A DNA stretch of 64,000 nucleotides from Schizochytrium sp. TIO01 (Eukaryota > Sar > Bigyra > Thraustochytrida > Thraustochytriidae): the NCBI GenBank assembly GCA_004764695.1, contig SMSO01000035.1, forward strand, positions 1,982,001-2,046,000, written 5' to 3'. The notes below the pieces were generated by a model. It was not told the origin of the DNA. It saw only the letters and a program-made list of their open reading frames with translations, and ran no database searches. Of the stretch, positions 9,601 to 17,539 are shown piece after piece. A program made the position numbers and the translations under genes. The number at the start of each line of letters is the position of its first letter. The first letter of the stretch is position 1.

Positions 9601-10576
9601 GTCGGTAACACGTGAGAAAAGCGAGCCAAGAAAAACCAGGAACAAAATGGATTTTTAGGTCCGTCCAAATATTGGCTGCTGTGATGTGTGAAGGTAAATG
9701 AGAATTAGAGTCCCCAGCCCAGGTGACCAAGTCCCTGTCCGCTACTCCTCGGGTTTCGCGAAGAGGTATTGTAGGGTTTTCGTCAGATATGTCCAAGAGT
9801 TCAAGAAGAGGAGTGCGAAGGACTACTCGGCTTGTGCAGATATCGATCCGTCCAGACATCTCCTGCCATGCTGTACTTGTAGTTAACATTACTGGAGAGT
9901 ACATGAGAGCCTGGTTTAAATTAAATATAAACTCCCAACCATCTTCTGGGTTATCAGCAACAGTTGGCTGGATTGATTTGCACCAATCACTTGCACCGCA
10001 TGTGTCATTGACAAAAATGGGGTCCACATCAACTGTTGGAACGATACCCATACCATATGCTTGTGTTGTTATTCGAGGATCACTTTCAAAGTATCCAGAA
10101 ATACCAAGCTTGCGCGTAATAGACCATGATAACCGAATGCGCGCAGCATCAGAGAAAATTTTGTCCGATTTGACGGCTGTGGACCGCACTACTGTTTCTT
10201 CAATGGTCTCGTCTTGATCCGACAGTACAGGTGCCAGTGTTGCAGTTACTTGCCATCGGAAGCTGCATGCATCTGTCGCTGTAACTAGCTGCGCAAGAGC
10301 TACAAGACCAATGCAGACGTAAGCTATCAACAGAACTTGAACCTTCCCACAAAGATGGTGCCGATGTGCTTTTAGACAGTTCCTTCGATAGTTCTTCGCA
10401 CGCATTACCAATCCCTTTTTACTGGATAACGTTGTTTCTCCCCTGAGACCTTGCCACCCAACAAGTTCTTTGACAGGGCAAAGGCTATTTCTGCGTCGCA
10501 AAAAACTCCCTGAAGGTCTACTACATTGCCGAAGCATCCTTTCTGCAGCTCCTTGGTCTTGCATAGACCAGAGCAT
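6695..10576 (-). CDS. CatSper channel accessory subunit (gamma/delta/epsilon-like)
   Basis: About 1293 residues: a secretory leader, a very long extracellular region, one membrane segment (IIITNALTIGACMIPLLYWY, about residues 1140-1160) and a cytoplasmic tail rich in Ser, Asp and Glu. The extracellular C-terminal part has the block order of CatSper gamma/delta/epsilon: GCPPHWNLVFD; then AVGGGLTYDTIEDY (compare VVGGG.TLDTI.DY); then LRWLCMAATSPC followed by PPEYYFKLRLVATSNDSYCD and IHNLPI (compare APEYFFKVLVSNRG..TYCDY and HIHGLPL). In animal sperm this complex is the flagellar Ca2+ channel. No ATG precedes 10576 in the frame. A Met at 10405 would place the hydrophobic leader nearer the N-terminus and is an alternative start. 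The gene is intron-free over 3.9 kb. Which of the related subunits it is cannot be settled by eye. Confidence 0.75.
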   Translation of the reverse strand: MLWSMQDQGAAERMLRQCSRPSGSFLRRRNSLCPVKELVGWQGLRGETTLSSKKGLVMRAKNYRRNCLKAHRHHLCGKVQVLLIAYVCIGLVALAQLVTATDACSFRWQVTATLAPVLSDQDETIEETVVRSTAVKSDKIFSDAARIRLSWSITRKLGISGYFESDPRITTQAYGMGIVPTVDVDPIFVNDTCGASDWCKSIQPTVADNPEDGWEFIFNLNQALMYSPVMLTTSTAWQEMSGRIDICTSRVVLRTPLLELLDISDENPTIPLRETRGVADRDLVTWAGDSNSHLPSHITAANIWTDLKIHFVPGFSWLAFLTCYRRTLSGIKYLFYEVSTNTFQERGQQSFTALDLASLYPLSTPRSEYEYEWDLSHDVIDAYEEVDNEDTYLDTMITGELSNNAGPCVRIQGYWEPQVWSLGTMFVSPTTWGLAYRQVGHINLLDDNIMEDWTMLAPLCGRVVASSQLDPVDRSSACSFFFVPFSANLTVSYKGEAYDYEDFENLTMPTLFAGVGTEDACTTEGTSDDAGFTLQEVKDDAGLTLAGFLGSDTEAIMVDVRTVQPNALGAAVILLNCTDSDGNMSQRLVSYVNTSWLATYTFPSRFEPIPFLSTSRGEHLFPLAENAKPLADTVELQLRGIEVLPRVSRQLYAYGNTLLMSQNSGHTFWKIAQASSSMFDGMMDLGENDTDTFSFENDPIKKLTASSDGWYAVLTDNARIWLGKSGSDTIYLVNTNLTATLKITPPFDIFFDEAYDLRVVGLEVIGVEGIKRQVSASTRVSLDRVKDISDYYDTSSSTCFLEDLLFVSSHDVEYTRSLLHRNGVTDNVSLAQQENGFYNKVPNRIFLDHSDNYTFQVLLQAAVNSDVYITSQAQVLSDLRLGFELSNQELIELSFTRTENALSGIVNYTVMLRDRGSWQIVDNLLKLPADTSTSGLLHAYPGANLLVTSFWVQGLSEGCRSEADPRALVTTTSISEPARIDIYSGCPPHWNLVFDRTASLDGENQGCTEHEEDICVFYDNTFTPRFRLIDSVAGTEQIVDGSYGEITAVGGGLTYDTIEDYDQADWDMKTSTSFSISSSSSTYGLRWLCMAATSPCAGVMPSFPYPPEYYFKLRLVATSNDSYCDFSSTFIVRIHNLPITLQAIIITNALTIGACMIPLLYWYTRKQKRGQHRRLREVQDVSMAQYTKSTLNLSDDGSSSSDESSIGSSGNGESSTGSNRKRRGRKSKSKRKDDGDTSDLEDDEDDMDDNDDDDDEDDDPDEAQEDDDEDLKAIIAKNKTLKRKTAPPRAFAN

Positions 10577-11208
10577 CTTTGAGGGCAGGCTCTGACCAGA
10601 ACAAGGAGAGCTTGAGCCTTTCAGGTCCAGGCCCAATCACCGAGTTGGCAAAAGCTGATTGGTCAGAATGGGCTTGAAGGCTCCGCCCTCTAGTATTTAT
10701 GAACGCATCGATTGTAGTAATAGATAGTTTTCATCTTTCAACGGTCGAATTAATAGTCACACCTTCTTCTTATTTTTATTATTCTTTAACTTAAAATTTA
10801 AAGGAATAAACAGACTTTTCAATTTTAAAAAAATGGAAGCGCGTGCAAGACTCTGTCTGTACATGGGGGGGGACCTTTTCAATTCTCAAGAAGGAGGATT
10901 TCACACGTCCAAGGCAACTTCAAACAACCTTCGAGTTAGCAGGGAAAAAGGTGATTTATTAGGAAATCTATCCAGAGGAAAACATGGAAAAGATTTTAGT
11001 GTAGGTTTCTGAGAAGAGAGAGAAAGATCATTTTTCCATTGGGTACCATAAATATATCGAAATCGAGTTAATGCGGACCAGGTGATCTCATGACTTGAAA
11101 CTTAGGGATTGAACATCAGAAAAAGGATTAAAATGTTGACATGTTATGGGATATGTTATGAGATTAGTTTATATCAGGTGCTGGAAAGGCCACACCTTGG
11201 AACGGCTC
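10577..11208. other. Intergenic, 5' flank of the CatSper-like gene
   Basis: The frame of the CatSper-like gene continues to 10636 with only a TTG. A TATA-like run (CATAAATACTAG on the minus strand, about 10690-10702) lies upstream. The remainder is AT-rich 3' flank of the next minus-strand gene. No further gene seen. Confidence 0.4.
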
Positions 11209-14200
11209 CTACTGAGATGTGATCAACGAAGCCAAGAGACCTTGTCCCTTTCGACGCTTCGAGGGTGATTGACGATTAATCTTTGTCCGCTTATTCTTTT
11301 TAAGATCAGCGGTGGCAGGTTTGGCACGGGAGCCTGCTGCGCTTTCAGCAGCGGCTGAAGCTTTCTGCTCCATTGTGAAAATGAATTGATTAGATACATT
11401 TGCAACATCAGAACCGACTGCAAGAGAGGCCATTTCTTCAAAGCTATTTACTGCAGAAGTACCCATGCCAAGCAGGCTTCCAGCGCGACCAAACCGTGGA
11501 GCTGATGAGAGTCCGCCAAAGGTTCGTTTACCAAGACCAGCAGACATGGTAGACGTTGTTGAACTAAGAGAAGTCGATTTCACGAGAGCGGACCTACTAT
11601 ACTCAGATCCCCCAGAGGAACTAAGCAAGCTTTCCGAGCGGCGAATGCACCCTAAAAGCTTGGTGTGCTCTTCTTTTGGCCCTCGGGCATCCTCAAGGGA
11701 GACAGTCTTCTGCAATTTAGTTTTGGTATTGTCATGGCCTTCACCAGTAGCAATCGGAGCTGTTCCTCGGCTTTGTGTATCGGCGAGTCTGCGCGCAACC
11801 TCGCGTTGTCTGTGCTTTTCTAATTTGCGTCGCTGACGCTCTTGCTTCGAAAGCATGAGAAAGCTCGCGAGCTGTTCAGCTTCATTTTCTACATCCTCCA
11901 TTGTGTCCCCAGTCATGTCGCCGCTAGCGATCATTTCGCGTCGCTGTACATCTAGAGCACGGAAGCGCTCAACACGAGCCAGTTCCTCTTCTTCATCGGT
12001 ATCTTCCGCTTCAGAAGTCTCGCCGAGTGCACGATCCAGTCGAGCACTTGTTGTATTACGCCGGCGAACAGAATCCATCAATCGATGTTCCCGCAAATCG
12101 CTTTGCAACCTCTCAAGCTCCTCATCCTCACGTGCTTGCATAGTGGTTCGGTACAACTCGCCAACGTCACCGCCATCATCGCCTTCTCCATCAGAGACAT
12201 CGTCAACAATATTTTCAAGGTCATCCTCAGTGATGCGGTTAAGTGCTCGATCGAGGCGGGCCTCACGTTCGTCGCTCATTGTGCGAAATTTGCGAGGTCC
12301 GGAAGTTGTTACATCACCACCAAAGTCATCGACTCCGTCGTCTAAATCTTCTTCTTCAGCTTCCTCATCGCCAAAGTCTCGTTTGTTAACTCTACGATTT
12401 TGCAAAAGAGCATTCTCACGTTCAAGGATCTTGCGGTATGCACTACTGCGATCCTTTGGTTTGGTCTCTTGCTCTTCTTCTCCATCATTCTCCTCATCGT
12501 CTTGATTCTCATTCTTTGAAGTTGGTTCATTTTCATCCTTGCTCAAATTTTGGGCATCTTCAAGCTCAATCTCGTCATCTTCTTCGTCGTTATCTTCCTT
12601 GAGAATCTTGTGTTTGCGGAGAGCTTCGGTAGCCTCATTCTTTTGACTCAGCCTAAACTTGCTATACGTGCGAATAGGTTTAGTTTGGAGTTTCTTAGGT
12701 GACTCCTGCTCGGAGGAGGAGTGCTTGGACTTTGCCGCGTTCCCACCATCAATTTCAAGTTCAAGCTCACTATCTTCATCATCATTCTCAACATCATCAT
12801 CGTATTCGTCGGCCTCGTCTGCTGCATCGTATTCGCGATTGGCGCCGCCAGTAATATCGCCATCTTCGTCAATTGCCTCTTTGTCTTCCTCCTCTTCATC
12901 AATCTCTAGATACACATCTTCCTCCTCTTCATCGAGTTCCTGGGTCTCTTGAAGTTGATGTTCTACATCCTTGTATCCCATATCAACAGCAAGTTTATCG
13001 GCAATTCTTCGCATTGCCTCAGTCCGAAGCGACTGGCGCACAAGTTCACGTCCTCGCATACCTCGTTGATTCTTCTTGTCTGTAGCAGAACTAGAAGCGT
13101 TCATCTTGTTTCGCACTGCCTTCTTCACTTTCGACGACGATTTCACTGATTTGGGCAGTACGGACTTTTGCTTAGCCAACTCAATCTCTCCACGCGGATC
13201 ATCAGGTCCTCCAATGATAACAAAATCGGCAAACGGGTCCATAGATAATGAAGCAGGTTTTGCTGACTTCGAGACGCTAGACTTGCGACCAGAGCTCTTG
13301 CTGGATCCTTTGTTAGAGGCAGCCTTACGCTTTGCACGCATGCGCTCTACGATACTTGCAGCTTGCTCTGCTTGTTTCTCAAGCATTCGCTCTTTTTCCC
13401 GCTGGGCTTCTTCCTCACGTTCCAGTGCAAGACGATCCTCCTCTGCCTCACGTTCCGCAGCGCGTGCAGCCTTGAGTTCATCTTCTTCAATATCTTGAAG
13501 CAGGTCATCAGTTTCATTCTGAAGGTTTTTAGAATCTGACAACCAGTAACGATTCGACATCTGTGGTAATCGAGGGTCAGCGTAGCATCGTGCGAATTGA
13601 AATTCGGGTAAGCCAGGCCAGACATGAGCACATAGGCGACGGAGACATTGGCGAGTGCTTACAGATAAGGCAAATCGATTTTGACGCGCCATCATTTGTT
13701 TACCCGTGCGAACCTCACTACGGGCTTGTTGAAGAAGTTGAACATTTATACGACCATCTGGTTGACGAATAGGGAAAAACCAGGTACTACGCTTTAGTTT
13801 ATTACCAACGACAAGGTACGCCCACGGCCCAAGCTTGCGAATGACGCTCCGATGCATCTTCTCGTTGCAGGTTTTTTTAAGAAGGCTCTCATCCTCTGGC
13901 CGTGGCAAGAGTCCGCGCACGGAAGCACTGTCATCGCTCATTGCATCCTCCTCGTCGTCATCCTCACCATTGGATTGGTCGCCTTCATCCATCTCATCAG
14001 CAGATTTTGGTGAACTCTTATGCGTATCTACAGCAGCAGTCTTTTTAGAGCGAGATTTACCCAAACGCTTGCCTTTCACCTTGGTCTTGATTTCTTCTTC
14101 ATCTGACGCATTATCCATCTCGTCTTCAGATTCAAGAACCTTCCTTTTGCTATCCTCAGTGGAGATGTTTGCTGTCGTCTTAGCGGTACTGCGTCGAGTT

Positions 14201-15372
14201 CTGGTTGTCAGATCAGCATTGTCCACGTCACGGTTTTCCATCTCATCTTCTGAGGAGTCAGAAAGAGAAAGACCTTTTTTAATACTAGTCATGGATGACT
14301 TTTTGAGGGGAGCACTTGATGTAGAAAGTGTTTCCTGATCCTTTGAAGCATCATGGTCTTCTTTCTCCTCAGTCATCACGCTGTCATCGTTATCGAAGGA
14401 ATCGCTCTTTGCAAGATCTTCACCATCTACTGTGCTTACTGCGATTTTTTGCGTGTTGAGCACTTGATTTTCAGGTGCAGCATCAGGCTTCGATTGATTC
14501 ACGACTAAGTTCTCTCTGTCAGATTCTTCTTCGTCGTCGTCATCATCATCATCAGCCCAATCAGGTTTCTTTGGTGTCTCCTCGACCGGTGGCAAGGTCT
14601 TTATAGCATGCGGTGACTTTTGTTTTAAGAGGATCTCTTCGTTATTTTCTTGAGTCTCTATCTTTTTAGTTTTTTTAACAGCTGGTTTCTTAGCCTTTGT
14701 CACCTTTTTCTTCTGTTTTTTTGCAACAGGTTTTTTGGCCTTGGCCTTGACATTGGATTCTTCGGCATCGCTATCTTCATTGCTACTACTACTGCTGCTG
14801 CTGCTGCTACTGCTGCTGCTGCTGCTGCTGCTGCCACTGCTGTCACTTCCACTACTGCTACTGCTGTCACTTTCGCTTCCGCTATCGCCACTGCTGCTAC
14901 TGCTGCTGCTACTATCGCTGCTGCTGTCCTCGTCCTCGTCCTTGTTAATTTTGCGGCTGGCCTTCTTCTTGGAATTGTTATTATTGGCAGCCTTGGCGCC
15001 CTTTCTAGCACTTTTGCTGTCGTTATTTTTCTTCTTCTTCTGCGTGGCAGATTTCTTGGTCACGGTTTTAGTGACCTTTGTGGACTTCTCCATGTGAGTT
15101 CCATCGTTATCCTCGTCCTCGACCTTCTCTTTTGCTGCTTTCTTAGACTCTTTTTCCGCAACCGAAGGACCCTGAGACTTGGATTCCTCATCTTGGACAG
15201 AGTTTATCGCAGCCTCGTCGCCATTGACATCACCCAAAGCGCTCTTTCGGGCCTTCCTGGCCGCAGTTGGCTTCAGGTGTTCGCCTCCATCACTGTCATC
15301 AGAGCCCAGATCCAGTTCCAAGCTTCGAACCGGGTCCTCGGTGGCACCTCGTTCATCGTCTTCAATCGCCAT
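11209..15372 (-). CDS. Large acidic Ser-rich nuclear-type protein, possibly claspin/Mrc1-like
   Basis: A 1387-residue protein dominated by acidic runs, Lys-rich blocks and a long poly-Ser tract (about residues 150-200). The only compact-looking part is about residues 505-610 (MHRSVIRKLGPWAYLVVGN, then STWFFPIRQPDGRINVQLL and CAHVWPGLPEFQFARCYADP), which I do not recognise. After it come a charged helix and alternating acidic stretches, DFGDEEAEEEDLDD, a Ser-rich region and a C-terminus with NQFIFTMEQ followed by KRTKINRQSPSKRRKGQG. Acidic segments near DFGDEEAEE and an F-x-F motif before a basic tail recall claspin/Mrc1, the replication checkpoint mediator, but acidic low-complexity proteins resemble each other easily. 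The ATG at 15372 is chosen; the frame runs on to a TTG at 15411. It is intron-free. Confidence 0.75.
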   Translation of the reverse strand: MAIEDDERGATEDPVRSLELDLGSDDSDGGEHLKPTAARKARKSALGDVNGDEAAINSVQDEESKSQGPSVAEKESKKAAKEKVEDEDNDGTHMEKSTKVTKTVTKKSATQKKKKNNDSKSARKGAKAANNNNSKKKASRKINKDEDEDSSSDSSSSSSSSGDSGSESDSSSSSGSDSSGSSSSSSSSSSSSSSSSSNEDSDAEESNVKAKAKKPVAKKQKKKVTKAKKPAVKKTKKIETQENNEEILLKQKSPHAIKTLPPVEETPKKPDWADDDDDDDEEESDRENLVVNQSKPDAAPENQVLNTQKIAVSTVDGEDLAKSDSFDNDDSVMTEEKEDHDASKDQETLSTSSAPLKKSSMTSIKKGLSLSDSSEDEMENRDVDNADLTTRTRRSTAKTTANISTEDSKRKVLESEDEMDNASDEEEIKTKVKGKRLGKSRSKKTAAVDTHKSSPKSADEMDEGDQSNGEDDDEEDAMSDDSASVRGLLPRPEDESLLKKTCNEKMHRSVIRKLGPWAYLVVGNKLKRSTWFFPIRQPDGRINVQLLQQARSEVRTGKQMMARQNRFALSVSTRQCLRRLCAHVWPGLPEFQFARCYADPRLPQMSNRYWLSDSKNLQNETDDLLQDIEEDELKAARAAEREAEEDRLALEREEEAQREKERMLEKQAEQAASIVERMRAKRKAASNKGSSKSSGRKSSVSKSAKPASLSMDPFADFVIIGGPDDPRGEIELAKQKSVLPKSVKSSSKVKKAVRNKMNASSSATDKKNQRGMRGRELVRQSLRTEAMRRIADKLAVDMGYKDVEHQLQETQELDEEEEDVYLEIDEEEEDKEAIDEDGDITGGANREYDAADEADEYDDDVENDDEDSELELEIDGGNAAKSKHSSSEQESPKKLQTKPIRTYSKFRLSQKNEATEALRKHKILKEDNDEEDDEIELEDAQNLSKDENEPTSKNENQDDEENDGEEEQETKPKDRSSAYRKILERENALLQNRRVNKRDFGDEEAEEEDLDDGVDDFGGDVTTSGPRKFRTMSDEREARLDRALNRITEDDLENIVDDVSDGEGDDGGDVGELYRTTMQAREDEELERLQSDLREHRLMDSVRRRNTTSARLDRALGETSEAEDTDEEEELARVERFRALDVQRREMIASGDMTGDTMEDVENEAEQLASFLMLSKQERQRRKLEKHRQREVARRLADTQSRGTAPIATGEGHDNTKTKLQKTVSLEDARGPKEEHTKLLGCIRRSESLLSSSGGSEYSRSALVKSTSLSSTTSTMSAGLGKRTFGGLSSAPRFGRAGSLLGMGTSAVNSFEEMASLAVGSDVANVSNQFIFTMEQKASAAAESAAGSRAKPATADLKKNKRTKINRQSPSKRRKGQGLLASLITSQ
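14781..14927 (-). repeat. Poly-Ser codon repeat inside the acidic protein gene
   Basis: A triplet repeat, seen on the plus strand as mixed CTG, CTA and CAC units, which encodes an almost pure Ser tract with a few Gly, Asp and Glu. The codons are mixed AGC/AGT/GAC-type, which limits slippage. Several long open frames on the plus strand here are its mirror image. Confidence 0.8.
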
Positions 15373-15940
15373 CACGCACAATCGCCAACGTGCGTGAACT
15401 TCCTTTCCCAAGCTGCTCCAATCTCCTCGACCTGGGTGACCAGATGAGTTTATGTCGCTTCTGTGTACTCAACTTCGTAAAGGTCATTTGCGCGGTAGTT
15501 AGGAAAGAGTAGTTAGATGCGCGCACTCTACAGTTTAGAATAGCTGTGACCCTACCGCGCATCTGGGTCAGTTGAGCAAGTAGTAAGTCGAATTTTCCCC
15601 TTCTGATTGGCTTCGACGAGGACTCCAAATCCTGTGCAAAGCCTGCACCAATCAAAACGCAGCTCCGAAAGAGTCGTTGAGCCATCACATACGCACCATA
15701 CATCAGCTGTCCATGAGCCTCTTTCCATGGAGTGAGTTCTTCGCGAGCTCCCTGACATATTTTTCCTGTATTGTTCCTGCCGCGGTTAGGTTAAGTGGTC
15801 TAATTAGCAAATAGGCCGCTCGTGTTCCTTTGGGCGTTCCGTTGTTCCTCTAGATAGAGAACGGCGAGGGTGTTCTGTTCCTTCATGGCGTGTTCAACTT
15901 TCGAGGTTAGGAGTGTCCATTTTGCCAAAGAGTAAATCAA

Positions 15941-15967
15941 CTAACTAACTAACTAACTAACTAACTA

Positions 15968-16004
<37 letters not shown>
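15941..16004. repeat. Compound microsatellite (CTAA)7(TTGA)9
   Basis: Seven CTAA units pass directly into nine TTGA units. The junction AATTGATT lets one array grow out of the other by a single substitution. Confidence 0.9.
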
Positions 16005-16007
<3 letters not shown>

Positions 16008-16273
16008 CTGTAGTACGGCGCGACCGACTCCGCGTGGGTTTGAGTTGAGGGCTATTCAGCTGGCAGGCCAATGCTCCCACTCGGGGCTAGTGCAGCCTGG
16101 GTCCAAGGCCGCCTACTGCAGCTCTCTTTGAAATTAAATCGACTGCATTGCGTCAATTTGCACCACAATTCAGGTTTGGGGTCATTCATTCCTTGGACAT
16201 TTTTCTGTCCATCTTTGCTTTGTTGGTTCAAGTTTAGTTCTTTCTTTTCATTGTTATTATCATCACTTTATAC

Positions 16274-16436
16274 TGAATGAGTGAATAAATGAGTGAATAA
16301 ATGCATAAGCGAATAAATGCATAAGCGAATGAATGAGAATATGAGTGAATAAATGAATGAGTGAATAAATGCATAAGCGAATGAATGAGAATATGAGTGA
16401 ATGAATGAATGAATGAATGAATGAATGAGTGAATAA
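16274..16436. repeat. Interrupted GAAT-type tetranucleotide array
   Basis: About 160 bp of GAATGA, GAATAAAT and GCATAAGC variants, with a second-order unit that recurs (ATGCATAAGCGAAT three times). Its minus-strand reading gives repeating Ile-His-Ser-Phe peptides that are not genes. Confidence 0.85.
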
Positions 16437-17539
16437 TTAGTCAAAGAGGCAGACAATTGTGGAATTTAATACCAAATGCTGCGTCTTAAAAAAGTCCATT
16501 CAGGGTCATGCAGCACTTAGGGCGCAGTGAATATTGTACACTAGGAACCCACCTACCTTAAACAGCAGGAGACCAAGTACCAACTTTCCTCATTCTGCGC
16601 TGGAGCTTTTCCCAGTAGGACCACATAGGCATTGACTAGCACTCGCGTAGTAGTGCTCGTCGGAGTCAGAAAACCAGCGCGGCAAAGCATTCGCTCAAAG
16701 GCCGACTCCAAGCAAGCAAATCCTTCTGTGTCCAGCATCAATAGTACCTGGGAAGAGGTCTTGGAGCAGCCGCGAGTCTCTCCAGAAGCCTTTGGATGTC
16801 CGCTTTTTGATTAGAGGCGGATGTGCTGCGGTTGCGATTGCCCTGAAGAGGAAATTTATTACTGTCCTGAATGGTTTTTTATAAATAAGTTTTTGCAATT
16901 CTCTTTTCAACTTGTTTAGGATAAACTCTAAAACTCGTAAATTCATTTCTTTGCAAAGTATCTATGACAAAGGCGGCCGAAGATTTTTGTGTTTATGGAG
17001 AGAGGTTTATCATACAAGTACTTCACGAGCCGGCGCGACGCATTTATTTTGGGGAGGTTCGAAGGGCGATGTGATAACTTGTATATAAATGGTGGAAGCA
17101 AGAAAGTTGAAGAGCGGGAGAAGCAGACAGAACCAACACGTTCAACTCTGCTCAACTCGCGCGCGGGCGAGAAGGAGGAGGACGGAGGTAGACGCCTGCC
17201 GCATACAAGCTCAAAGAGACCTTTTCTACCACACGTTCAGGCGCAGCCTCACTGCACTTGCTTGCAGTAGGAGAGGCTGGTTGAGTTGATTCGCTCGTGT
17301 TCGCCCATTTCTGTACTTGCAGTGGCACAAAGTATCCAAGTTTTTCTTGGGGAGTAGCGCCCCTTTTAGCTTGAAGATCATACGAAGTCGGTCGGAGACA
17401 AGTCTGATATTTAACTAGACACGACCCTTTTCTAAATCTTTGTGGTGTCTTTTGCGCAGGAACAAATCTGAAAGGTGGATTTTAAAGCGTCGATTTCCAT
17501 TAGTTGCACTACCACATTTTTCTTGAGCAATCAGCTACA

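Larger units (their letters stand above)
15373..17539. other. Intergenic between divergent genes, microsatellite-rich
   Basis: A 2.2-kb region with no convincing gene. It holds a compound (CTAA)7(TTGA)9 array and an interrupted GAAT/GAATAAAT array. The last 500 bp are the VPS4 leader and promoter side. A possible 3' splice site (TCTTTTGCGCAG) at about 17448-17459 could mark a leader intron for VPS4. Confidence 0.45.

Noticed and set aside
14650-15447. 265-codon plus-strand frame over the acidic protein gene
   Set aside because: Ala/Thr/Leu-rich mirror of the poly-Ser codon repeat; it also lacks an ATG start with support.
15941-16436. Possible CRISPR or direct-repeat array
   Set aside because: Units are 4 bp without spacers; this is microsatellite DNA in a eukaryote.
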